Assembly: GCA_016801845.1 (NCBI GenBank)
Contig: CM028912.1
Location: 19,776,001-19,840,000, forward strand
DNA: 64,000 bases
Source: Polydactylus sextarius
Lineage: Eukaryota; Chordata; Actinopteri; Polynemidae
Direction of reading: 5' to 3'
Of the stretch, positions 48,461 through 61,130 are shown one piece after another (position 1 is the first letter of the stretch; every line of letters begins with the position of its first letter). The notes beneath the pieces are model-generated. The model did no database searches. It worked only from the letters and a program-made list of their open reading frames with translations, and was not told where the DNA came from. Made by a program: the position numbers and the translations under genes.

Positions 48461-51400
48461 AAGCCCAGGTGGAGCTGAAGAACTCAGCCACAACACAGGC
48501 ACATCCACAGTAACAACAACGGACAACATATATTTGTTTGAAAGACGCTCTGTTTATGTTACATGTCCCAGCTGAGACATCTTCCCAAATCAGATTTTTG
48601 GCTCCCTTGACATTGTTGCGTCTCTTGTCTCATGTTAAACAGTTCAGCCAAGATGCTCTGAATGGAAGATACTTGTCTCACAAATGGTGAATAATTTACT
48701 TAGATGATGTAGATTCCGTGTTGATTGCTATTCAAGGACACATGGCTTTAGTATAATACTGAAGCCAACACTGGATCAGTATATCATAAAGTGAAACTGT
48801 TCTATGTTAACTGTTGCACTCCCTTTGAAGGAGTTGAACAGTACTCTGACTTAAGATTTCATTGCACCATCTTTTCAGTTTACTCAAAATGGTGGAAAAC
48901 CCAACAAACATAATCTCAGAATTTGTAATATGTTCAACCTTAGTGTGAAATATGTTGAGTGTTGTGAGTCAAGAACCAGAATCTGAGGCAATAATAGGTG
49001 TAAGTCAAACATGCCCTATGTCCAAGCTGCTGGTGGTGTAATGTTTGACTGAATGTGTTATAGGCCCCTGAATACAAATCAATCATGGTTTGAGTGCCAC
49101 AGTGAATCTGATTCGTTGTTAACAACGTAAACCCCTTTACAGCAGTAGCCCTCTCATCATCTAATGGCTACTCCCAGTGTGACAAAGCACCACTGTGGGG
49201 TCAGTGCCCGTATATTAATCATTTACAAACAGATTTTTACATCAGAAACCCAATTGTGTTTCATGCACTATTCATTTGCTGTGGTTAGTGATAAAACTTC
49301 TGTCAATACTAACTCAGCACGTCCTGCATGTGCTTCATGTTTCATGTGTTTGAGTGTTAACACTGCTGCGGTGCCATGGCGGCATTTAGCAAACAAACCA
49401 CCACCACACCCCCTGTGAAGTTTATCTCAAAAATCAATTCTGACATTTTTTTTCCACCCTCTGACAAAGACTAATTGAGCACTGACGACAGTGACATTTT
49501 TATTGACGGTGCTATACACATGGTGAAAGCTCCACTGATCACTCAGTAACATTAGATCAATGACAATGTCTTACTCTGCTAACAGACACTACAAATCTCC
49601 TCAGTGACCTCAACTTCTAATTAAAAAGCTATGGTGATATTCCTGTAAGTTACCTGCTCTGCACCATACAGCAGACTAAGAGATGTAACTACCAGCTGAT
49701 AGAGTGGAGTGTTTAGCAGTTAAAGAGATATATCTCTTTGAAGACCAAAACAAAAGTAGAAAGATAGTCAGGGTTGGAATTATACTCCCCACTGAATGCT
49801 ATCATTGCTCTGTATCTGCTTGATGTCTTAATAGACAAATGTTGGTTCACACAGCAACTTCAGGCTGTGCTAATATGTCAAAGCTGTGTAGCTGTAGCTG
49901 TGTAGTGCAGCAGCTTGTTGTGCTGCACTCATGTGGCTGTTTCTACCAATAACCCAAGTATCATAAAAATAATTTGTCAGTATGTGAGTGAGTCTGCTCT
50001 ATTTTTAGGCTTGTTTACCTCCATTTATTGTGTGATCTCTGTGCTTTCCTACATAAAGGAGGAAGTATGCGTCAGTGTGTGTTTTCATGTGCACCAGTGT
50101 GTGTATGTGCCTTTTGCCAAGTCAGTTACTGGTGTGAATGGACCTAAAGAGACTTAACTTTGGCTTGTTTGACTGTGTCTCTCTGTCCTTCCGTGTCTCT
50201 GTCAGAAGAAGATCATTGTAGTCTAAAATAGTCCCTTTGTTGCCTGAGGGGGAAATGATACTGTAGCGGAGGGGGGGAGGCTGAGAAAAGAGTGAGGTCA
50301 TGAGGAGGAGAAATGACCTTGGAGACTGTCTCACACAAAGGTTCCCACTGGCCACACACACAGCAGGACACACAGAAACACACTTACAGACACGTTCCCA
50401 TTGCCATACTCACAGCTTGACACACACACACAAATACACTCACTCACACACAAAAACATGCAGGTCATCTAGTGATGGCCCGCTCACATGCTGTCTCACT
50501 AACCATGAGAAAATTACTGACACACACAAACACACCACTAATAAACATTTATAGTTCAGATTTTAGATTATTTTCAGCAGCTGTCACTGATCTGATCGTT
50601 ACAGTGGAAACATGGCTGTTGTGCTCGGTTCATATCTGGAATTAACAAACTTTATGTGTGGACAGTTCTAAGGGTGTGAATGCACCCAAGATGCATTGAG
50701 GAAGCACTGAGGTCCAATCGTCAAACCACATTCAGAGGTGGTCTTGGCCACATGTAACCACATTGTTTCAACAGTGTAGTCGATAATGTGTCCTGGACCA
50801 CACTGAAGGGGCCGCCTACTCAACAAACTGTTTCAACATGAGCAGAAGTAAGTGTTCACTAATACTCACTCAGTTGCTTCTCAAATTGCATAAACAGGCT
50901 TTGAATATGACAACTGAACATTTCAAAAAGAAAATAGTGATATATTACAAGCCAAACATACTTGATAAAACATGCCAAGGAATAGACCCAATCTGTCCTG
51001 TTTTGGGTTCTTCTCTTGTATTGGTGCCTTCTGTTGTTTTAAACCCAACAATGTCTTCATTTCTTGCAAAGAGAAAATATGCATATATTCATTTATTCTA
51101 AGACCAGATGGCTTTACTATGATGCAAGTTCAATATGTCTTTGTGTTAGCTGCTCAACAAATCCTAGACAAAATCACAAATGTGGCTATCAACTGTCCTT
51201 TTTTTTACCCTTAATCTATATGGGCTTTGCAATAAAAAAGGAACATTTGATGTGGAATTTGACCCTTCTTCTTTGCAAAATGAAACCAACTGAATAGCAC
51301 ATATTTTTACAAGGTTTTTATAATCAAAAGCTATGATGAGTTTAAACCATTATCACAGCCAGAATGATGCTGCAAATAAAACAGGAAGAACTCTGGCAGA

Positions 51401-53917
51401 AAGTAGCTGATTATTAAAGTTCGTAGGGTGATAATCTCAATGCCGTTTATTCGTAACATGACAGCTACACATTCAGAGTCTTACACATTAAACAGATTTA
51501 AACATTATAGTCAAGAATAGCATTTAGGCCTAACACTGTCCCTTAATGAAGGAGACACCGAAATTACCATCATTATCATTATTACCAACTGATCAATCAA
51601 TTTCCTTTTTTGTTCAAATCATGTATTTACCACTTCGCTATACCATTTGAATGACAGTTTTAGATATTTTAATAAAATCCCATCAACCTCAACATCAAAC
51701 TCTAGCTCCATTACAGATGTATAATATGACAAAAATAAAATACAAGTTCAATTTGTGATGAGGACCAATCTGTGTTTTAATCAGTGCTCTAACAGCTGCA
51801 GTACCAGCAGTGTTAAGTGGACTTGGCAGCAAATCAAATTTAAACATAAAATCATCAGGGAACACTACAGACCAACCTTGTGTACTGAAATTTTTCCTGT
51901 TTTTCAGTGAGTTTACATAACTGACGTAGTCCCTCAGCTAGGAATCTAGGACACTCATATAGAAAAATGTGTGGAAAAGTAAACAGATCACTATAGTCAC
52001 AAACCAGCTCTTTTGGCAACTTTAAAGCTGAATCTCAAAACTTAACCTGCTTTGGGTCAGGTTAATTTTTCAGCATGAGTTTTCAAGATGACATGGCCAA
52101 GTTAAAAGAGAACCACTTTTACGGCAAAGAAATCTCTAGCTTCAGGCTCAACATACCTCATTAACCCACTCTTGCTTTGTAGTACATCCCTCAGGGAGGT
52201 GAAATCCAATCACAAATGGTCATTTGAGACTCATGTGGATTCCACTGCCAGGTGTTAACTGGTGTACTTAGACCTGTCCACTTACAATTAAATACAATAT
52301 ATCTTTTTTTTAACTGGCCAAAAAACAACCAACATTCTCTTTTGTTGACCATTCGAACCATGTGGGATATAGAACGGTGATAGAAAATGTTTTGTCTGTG
52401 ATTATGGAACTCCTTATCAACTCTGCTGATTACCAACTGACTTGGATTGGAAAATGGAATTATTAACTGTTATTAACTACTGGTGTAGATAATGATTTAA
52501 ATTGAAATTCCTGGTGATACATGTTGAAAAAAATGCACAACTGTAATTGTCTGTTACTAGAACTTTCAAAAAAAAATCTGATTTCCCCACTTTTGTATTT
52601 GCGTGTTAATACAAACCATGCTTCAAGTTAAGGGCTTGATATTTTAATAATTACGTAAACTTAGCAATATTCACAGTCTTCTATCTGTTTAAACCAAGAC
52701 ATCTAAAACACTCTCCAATCACAGATGGATTTTGGACTGAATATTGTATCCAAATAACAATGTACACCATCAAAGACCAGTTTTTACAAGCTGACAGAGG
52801 ATCAGTGGCTACTTAAAAGCCCTGAAAAATGTATTACATGTTCTGCCTTTCAAAACTGACATTTCTCATATCTAAGATGTTAGAAATTCATGTAAACTTT
52901 TCAATTTTGCAGAATTAAGACTATTCTGAAATGATTAAATAGTAAATCCTAAGATTTTGTCCTGCCTCGTTCTGTGGAGAAAGATGCCAATAGAATAAAA
53001 ATGAGTGAATCAATGTAAGATTAGCAAAGACATTTCCAGGAAATGATTTGGATGATGGAAAGCCAGGCACTATGCACTTAAGTATAGACCTTTGCTTGAG
53101 GACACTGGTACTCTCAGTGTTGCTCAGCACTTCTGTTTGATTTTCTGTATCTGCGAGTACAAGCTCATCTTGGATTGAATTCAAAACTAGCAGAACCACA
53201 GACTCAACCTAAGTCTCACATTAAGACTGCTTGATGTGAGTTCAATCTGTCTCATTACATTGTCAATTTCAAATTTATCACAAAAGTTACAGCCACACCT
53301 TAAGTCTTGAAGTCAAACTCTTATGACTAAATACTGTGAAAATCTACATATTTCAGCATCACCCTATTTGCAATGTCACCCTGCCTCTCCCTCAGGTATG
53401 TACTGTAAATGAGTACATACAGTATGTTTGTGTCAAGGTGGGAGGGAAGTGGGCATGTTCCTATCCAGGATGAGGGTATATCTGTCACTCGTAGCGATGG
53501 CCCTGTCACTGTTTCCTCATCGACACCGCCTCCCCTGCCATGTTAGCAGATTTGGAGAGCAGCCACCTGCTGTGATGTCACCATCTGTGACGCATTTACC
53601 TGTCAGCACAAATACACACACACACTGCAAAAGGGATGTGGTGTATTATAGAAAGTAGGTATTAAAAAGTCTATTAAGAGGATAATTATTCTGGAATTTT
53701 ACATGATTCTCCCTTTGTAAAATACATGTGTTACGAACAGAAACTCTGACTTCTCTGTTACTTTCTCAGGTTGTAACAAACAACAATTAAGTAATAAACT
53801 TTAAAGCAAACGCTGTTAAAAAGCAATAACCTTATTCACATTCATGCATACACAAGAAGCGACACACACAGGTTATAATTAGTGACGTAGAAGTGATGAT
53901 GAGGGGGAAGAACTCAC

Positions 53918-53990
53918 ACTGAGCTGGTCTGACAGCTTCATCAGTTCCACTGTGGTGAGGACAGATGGCTCAGGCATCTCACTGGACTCA
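53918..53990 (-). other. exon-like segment of unknown gene
   Basis: 73 nt bounded by acceptor TTTATAG (AG at 53992-53991) and a strong donor AGT|GTGAGT (53917-53912). One frame is open and reads ESSEMPEPSVLTTVELMKLS then DQLS, balanced in composition unlike nearby repeat frames. I recognise no family, and no partner exon was found. The upstream pyrimidine tract is a (TG)n repeat. It may be chance. Confidence 0.2.
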
Positions 53991-53994
53991 CTAT

Positions 53995-53996
<2 letters not shown>

Positions 53997-54039
<43 letters not shown>
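53997..54039. repeat. (AC)n microsatellite
   Basis: About 21 AC units adjoining the exon-like segment. Confidence 0.95.
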
Positions 54040-54040
<1 letters not shown>

Positions 54041-54249
54041 CATAGTGCTGGTCAAGATATCATCAAAGGACACATATATCATGAGCAGTTTCTTGTACAT
54101 CAAACTTCTATAAATACACAAACGAGAACTTATGATGGCTGCAAACAATCAAAAACAAAAGGTGTGATATTCACACCTGAGTATTGAGTGAAATCTATTA
54201 ACAGAATGAAGGAAGGTATTTTCACAAAATGTATGTGTGCTTTCCTCAA

Positions 54250-54890
54250 ACTCAGGTCTCCTGCCTGAGGCCTGGGAGTTTGACTGTTCAATATCTAAGT
54301 TGTTCCTTGGACTGAATCTTTCTAAGAAAGACCTTAGATATTGTACCTGAAATCTGCTGCATACACTCTCAGTTTGGAGGTCACAGTTCCCAATGCTCTC
54401 GATACCACCAGTGCCTTTGTTATCATTTATGTTTTCTAGGTCCTCTTGGTATTTTCTAAGCTTTTTGAGTTTCCATTTCTTTATTCTCTATCAACCCTGC
54501 CTTTCTCTGCTGTTTGTAAATTGGTTAACATCACCAGTTTGTTAGTCTGGATCTGGAGGCCCCACAGGATCTTAGTTTGGTCATTCCCTACTTTACAAGG
54601 TGTCTTCTATTTTCACTGAGACTTTCAACTCATACTCAGCACAGATGTTCCTGTACACTTCGCTAGCCACTTAGTTATGGTGCACTGTTCATCTTACACC
54701 TTGTTGTTATGTGCTGAACTGTCTCAGGGGCATCTTTGCACAGCCTGCATCTGGGGTTCTGTGTGGTGTGGCGAACCCAGCCTCAATTAATCTTTTACTA
54801 AGTGCTCAGTGCCTCTTTGTTGTTTTTAAGTCCAGCCTTTTCCAGCTCCTGATAGGATTTCTAGATATCAGCTACTTCCTCTATCTGTCA
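54250..54890 (-). pseudogene. decayed C-terminus of an R2/R4-type (restriction-like endonuclease) LINE
   Basis: Minus-strand translation near 54770-54690 gives QNPRCRLCKDAPETVQHITT then RCKM, a CCHC zinc-knuckle (C-x2-C-x8-H-x4-C) found before the endonuclease of R2/R4-like non-LTR elements. Further along, in shifted frames, come KILWGLQIQTNKLVM (54575-54530), KLRKYQEDLEN (near 54455) and TVKLPGLRQE (near 54265), each matching the same order in fish copies remembered as KILWDFQIQTDKMVM, KLEKYQGLKEEL and TLKLPGL. Stops and frameshifts separate them, and the reverse transcriptase is absent, so it is a 5'-truncated dead copy. Confidence 0.8.
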
Positions 54891-54930
54891 GATGAGAAAG
54901 GAGCTATGCTAATACACATCTGAATATACA

Positions 54931-57900
54931 AAATCTTGATCTTGAGATACCAAGCTCAGCATCTCTTTGAATGCGTTTGTTGCAAATAAAACACATCAAA
55001 GGACACACGGCCTCTCTTAGTTAGTTATGACGCCTTTGCATGTTTACACTGAACCAAACAAAGCCGTCGTAATGCTCCCCCAGTGTGTGCTTTCAGATAG
55101 CATGCCAGTTTTCCTACATCAGAGGTGTGACGTGTAACACAGAAGCAGTAGTGACTTTTGGTGTCTGTCACGCCATGTTGGCTCTTCCTTTTGGCAGAAC
55201 TTGATTTGGCTCTGTGACTGTATCCACTCCCTGTTTAAAGACGGAACAACAAAGCCCCCACCACCCACATTCTGCCTTCATACCGCTTATGCACAACAAC
55301 ACAACAGAATGAAGGCACAGCATTCCTACTAGCAATAAACTGTAACAAATGACAGTTCAAGGATCAGATAATGGGTCAACCAACATGAACTTGTGTACTT
55401 GTAGAGTGACAGTGTGTACTAGTGTGTTTTTCAACACCCCTCCTTCAAAAGCTGAATGCTCAAGTTAAAGTGCCATTTTGCTGGTCATTTCACTACTGAC
55501 CTTTACTACAAGAATGACAGGATCAGGAGAAGAGAGTTTGTGCATTATCTTTGTAAAAAGAAAGGAAAATAAAAGGTGCAACTTTTTGATCACTGTGATA
55601 CAGTGACAGATGGTGTTATGAAAAAGGAATGTCACTTCTGGAAAGCAGCACAAAACATAAACTAGGTCACCTTTATAGTAGATGTGTATTTGATCTGTGT
55701 ATGATTCTGCAGAAGATCCTACAACAACCACAATGCATTGCAGTGTCTTCCAGTGTGCTCCCAGAAAAATTACTTTATTGATACTTTACATTGGGTTTCC
55801 ATCAGCAGTGGCATGTTTATGGAGGACAGGTGGGAAACTTGTTTCCCAGGTACTGTGAATTTACCAAAAGCTGCACACAACCCAGGATAATGTCTGTTAT
55901 GTCCATTTCATCTTGTTTTAGGAGCCACTGGGGAATAAAAAGGGGATAAAACCTTCTGTCCATATGTACAAGGACAAACTACATTTTCTTGTGCAGAACC
56001 TTGAACCTGAATCCTGCATACAGATGACACAGTTATCATTGTTTGGTTTGTGCTGTTGGCAAAAACATCTTTGAGATAACTAGGTCAAGTTCAACAAAGC
56101 TGAGGATAACTGATTCACTGTAGGCTAAAACATAATGATTGACCAGCAGTGATGTTGCTGCAGCTTCAGCCAAAACACCTTCCATTATCCTGCTTCTGGT
56201 ACCAATGAGGCAGAAGATGAACCAGGATCCGTTTTACTCAGTCTCTACAAAGCAGAGTTATGTGAAAATTCCCTTTTTTATTTGGCATTTTCTGCCTGTT
56301 AAGTTTTCACCAAGGGCAAAGTGAAGTTTGTTGCAGTATAGTGTCTTTAATTTTGTCTCCATTGGTGTGTATCCCATCCGCAGTCTGAGCCTGTCTCAGC
56401 TACAGCTTTCACGAAGCTGTGACGGCTGCCTTTTCCTCCGTACCCTGTTTGGTTAAATTTCATTACTCTACATTCCATTGACTAATTCTACCATTATATC
56501 AGGAAGTGAGTTTCCTTACAAATGTGTAGAATTTTTCATTCAATTTCAGCTTTTCTGTCCATAGAAGCACAAAACCTTGCATTATCCCCCTTCACCCTCA
56601 GTAGAATCAACAAATTAATCTCCAAAATATATATATAAATAAGAAAGAGACTTGTCATCCTTGCTCTATTGCTGGTGAGAAAACATGCATGAGGGAGGGA
56701 TTATTTTAGTTCCTCAATGTGGACATGCCCTGTGATTGTCCTTGGTGAGAGGCCTCAGACATTAGAGGGAGGAGTTTGGCAGCTTGAGGGAGAGAGACAT
56801 TTTAATAGTTTAATACCATTTATATCCCTGTTCTCTTCAAACTAGAGCAACAGGAGTCAAGTTGAAAAACAATGACGTTAAGGGATGGTGGGAAAACAGT
56901 TGTTATTACATACCAGATTTAACTCTTATTTTGTGCCTCCTTTGTAAGATCTATTACTTTCTTTATTAATGTATCATGTTAGCAGCTCATAATATGACTC
57001 ACAGGAGTATTTCTTGAAATAGTGCCCCCTACAGCAGCAAGCATACCAAAACGTTTCCATCATGGTTGTGATAATAAACATGCTAACCAAATCGTGAGCT
57101 TATTTAACGAAAGATGGCGGTTTGGGTTACCATCAGTTCTTTGTTAAGTTTAGAGGACCTTTGTCCCTTTAAAACAAATAAATACATACCTAAGGTCATG
57201 ACATGGTGTTGGATCCAAAAAGGAAATAACCTGCTGTTAGCTGCACATACAACCTGGAGGGTCGACTCACAAAAGACATTTATATTTACATATATTAATT
57301 AGTGAATAATAGTTTTTCATCAGCTTGCAGAGACTCCCAGCATCATTTTGTTTTTTAACTAATAAAATAAGACGTGTTGCATAAACTAAGTGTATAATAG
57401 GATATAATTCCAGTTCAGTGTCACATGTTCCTCTTCATTTATTCCACTAATGGGTGAATGTAAATGAAATATGCTGACCGAGGCAGCTTTCTGTTTGGAT
57501 CATCACCTTGGAGTCTTGCTGTTCTCTGAACTGAGATTACAGCGACTTTATTTACGCTCATGCATAACATTTTCTCTGTAATTTAATTTTCTTACATCTG
57601 CAGATAATGATGTCCCTGCTTCATTTTCTCAGATGTGCGTGTTGTTAATGTGCCTTATTAAAATTTAGACTCACCTGAAGATTTATAATTCAAAAATTGC
57701 TTGTGTGTTAATGAATGAACTTTTTAACAATGCAGCTGACTCCAGAGCTCCTTTCCTTGTGCCTGTGTTATTGCCACCCAGTGTTAGTTTCACATCAGAA
57801 ACTATTTACTGCCATGAGACTGGAGACATCTCCTCATCTACAGACGTACAACTTTGATATCTTAGAAGACCTTATTGTTGTTGCTTTAATCCTATTTCCT

Positions 57901-59750
57901 CCTTGACATTATTACTGGCATTTTCCTTTTCCTCCTCCTTAGAACTGATGCTGATGACTTAATTGTTTTTTTACTAGTTTCCAACTGCCCCTGGGAACCC
58001 ACCGTGTCTACCACTGTGTCACGTTAGCGTGAGAGCATAGAATCCGGTGACACAGTAGTATGCGTGTGTGTGTGTGTGTGTGTGTGTGAATGTCTGTAAG
58101 TAAACGTCTCTATGTGTGTTTGTGAATGTGTGTATTTTTTCAGCAGCCAGGGGTGTGTATATGTCTGAGCATAAGAATGCCAGTGTGTTGTGTGTGTGAA
58201 TTGGTGTGTGTAAGAGATTTTCACACAGATCTCCCAACATGTGTGGCAGGCATGCTTAAACCCACTTTGTAACGATGTATGGGAGGTGGGGGTGGGGGGT
58301 TGGGGCACCCGAGAGAACTTCCTTTCTGTTTTGTCAGTGCTAGTGATTACCAGCCGCGGAAATGCTAATGGCTGTTTTGATAGCCATGGACAGGGGCTAA
58401 AGCATTTGTTTTGCTACGTAATCTGTGTCTGGCCCTTAGAGCCCCCAAGCTTGGTGATTCTAAATTAAAAGGGCACAATGCAAAAAGGACTTTCACCACA
58501 GCTCCTTTCAAAGTGCTGAGTGAGTTGAATTAGGAAACCCAACTAGAAGCCTTGATTTAACATTGTTGAGCAGAGAGCACCTGATAAATGAGCTTCAAGG
58601 GTGCTTCAACAGGATGTGAATTTCCTTTAGAGGCCAAAGGTGCTTAGTCGAGTTAAGTGACCTGTTGCAGGTCAACAACAAATTGTAGGGGAGTTTTTGT
58701 TTTCTGAGAATCACGGGCCAGTCGCTTTTTAATTAGCTAAGAAGATTGATTGGTCTTTGACCAGCTTCTTCTCCTCTGACTGAACACAACATCATTAAAA
58801 AGATATTTGTTTAGGGCCATCCGGTAAGATTTGAAGTGTGATACCTTTGCAGCAACTTAAAATGTAACTTTTATTGCAAATGTTCATTTGCAAAAACACT
58901 CTAACCACATGAAATATAATCTATTGGTGTTCTCTTTATTGTGCCTTGGTCACACAACATTCCTCTGATCTGATATCAACCGATGCAAATGGCTATGACT
59001 TCTGGTCTTTGTGTATGCGAATGAGTTACATTAAGCGCCTGTATCACACCATGAGGGAGTGATTTGGTCATCAAGTGAAGGCTGATGTAGATGACTTTAA
59101 TGGGCTGTAGCTGGAGGCCATGGTGTGTGGAGTCCCACGCTCTGGTAGGGAACTGGTAATGATACGTCAGTCTGTGTGCTGAAAGGTCACAATGTTACCG
59201 CCACTTGGTGATGACTGACATAATGGAGTTAATGTGGCGTTCAGAGTACATAAGTCGAGCAAGGTAAACATGCGTACTTGCACATCTAAGTGTGTGTCTG
59301 TGTGTGTGGGTGTGTGAAAGGCACAAATAAAAGGAGTGGACAGGGAGAATAGGGAAAGGGAGTGAACATAAACTAGTGTGTGATTAAAACAAAACAACTT
59401 CACTTTCAGATGAACACACAGTGTAACACAATAACATGATATTGACCGCAGTAATCTGGTTACTTTAAATGTGTTTACATAAAGCACGTCAGTAATCAGA
59501 CTTTAGTTTCCCTTGCTGCAGTCTTATTTTAGATTTGTGACTCATTTTAAAAATTTAAACTGTAATTTAGATACAAGATTCATGTTGATTTTATATTTAT
59601 CATTTGAAGAGCTCAGACCATTTTTTGTGCTACAGATTCATTAATTTTGCACACAGTGAAAAAAGTTTAGCTAAAACTCTTCAGAGATTTTTTTTTTGGT
59701 GCCGTGAACTCATTTTGAAATGACATGAGATGGATGGACAGATAGACAGT
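54931..59750. other. gene-poor region
   Basis: No gene recognised. It includes a copy of the arglu1 promoter word GAAAGATGGCGGTTTG (57109-57124), a (TG)n tract (58064-58088) and low-repeat unique islands (57420-57660, 58260-58820) of the kind that often prove to be conserved noncoding elements. Confidence 0.6.
58064..58088. repeat. (TG)n microsatellite
   Basis: Pure GT tract. Confidence 0.95.
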
Positions 59751-60000
<250 letters not shown>

Positions 60001-60963
60001 CCTAGACAGCCTTCTTCAAAATTAAATTCAGCCAATAAATCCTATTTATAATAACCCCCAGTGATGCTGTGTATCTTAGGATACACGTCTCATATCTTTG
60101 AATCCATTTAATAAACATATATACCAGTCCAAACATAGAAAGCACTGTAAATAAGTAGTAAAACATTATAAATTAAATTAAATCCTTTCAAATCCCCCTT
60201 TTCAGCTTACAGAGAAATAACTAAATAAATGTTCCGCTTGAGCTTGATTTATTATGTTAATTTGGCATCTCATATACTCTTCTTAACAAGGGCTGTTTGA
60301 TTTGGCTGACCAAGTTTCAATTTCTCTTGAGAATATTATACAAAAGATTTTACAGTCAAAATTAATGATGCCGACAGGCTCGTGAGAACAGTATCAAATA
60401 TCAAAGTGATATCAGTCAGAGACAATGTCTGAAGGATGCTTTGTTTTTTCAAGGTGTCAGTAAACGTCCTGATTTATTTACCATTAACATTCAAATGAGT
60501 GATTGTCCTGAAGTTAAAACCCTTTGAAGTAACCACTTCATTGGGCGATTCAACCCTTTAACATTTAGTGAAGTCATTATGATTAAAGCCATAATAATAC
60601 TTCAATATCATATCATCAAGATTTACTTTATGGAATTGGAAAAGCGTAATCCTCAATAGCTGCAGTGTGTGACAAATGCATCATCATACAATACACACAA
60701 GAGCATTTCATGAAAGAATAAAAGACAAGATTACATTTTATGGCACATAAGATCAAGAGAGGTTGAACAGAAGTACTAGACTTTAGTACTGGATTTCCCT
60801 GCTAACTGCTCTTAATCCATTTCATGATTACACACTCACCTGATATTAACAATGAGATTACATCTCACCCTAGCGTGATGTATAAACATATACATCCTAA
60901 TATATCTCAGATCTCAGATTGGTTGAGGACAATCCCACTGACATCCAGATTATGGACAGTGTA

Positions 60964-61130
60964 TAATCCATCTATTATCTATATACTGCTTATCCTTTGA
61001 AGGTTATGGAGAGGGTGGCTGGAGTCAGGACAGTGAATAATCACAAAGTAAATCATCACAAAGGGTGAGGGATATAGAATGTTCCAGGAAAGACAGGCTC
61101 CTTGAACTCCACAATTCTATTCTATATTAA
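60964..61130 (+). repeat. degenerate dispersed teleost repeat (CATCCAT/CTTATCC family)
   Basis: The words ATCCATCTATTATCTATATA, CTGCTTATCC, GGTTATGGAGAGGGTGGCTG and GAGTC follow in the order of a very common fish repeat (CATCCATTTTCTATACCGCT...CTTGTCC...GGGTCGCGGGGG...GCTGGAG). Class and exact limits not determined. Confidence 0.5.

Larger units (their letters stand above)
39512..54249. other. gene-poor region with degenerate repeats
   Basis: No recognised gene. It holds a purine-rich tract (44740-44960), (CA)n tracts (45078-45106, 47255-47286), inverted-repeat segments (45499-45829, 50731-50807), a possible degenerate SINE (48400-48460), an A-rich run (48213-48247) and one exon-like segment (53918-53990). 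The rest is AT-rich unique sequence. Confidence 0.6.

Noticed and set aside
52150..52460. Possible additional MITE
   Set aside because: Wording vaguely like a fish repeat, but no inverted ends, target duplication or coding trace could be shown.
52921..53199. 92-codon minus frame with ordinary composition near the exon-like segment
   Set aside because: Considered as a partner exon, but no convincing donor could be placed and no family was recognised.
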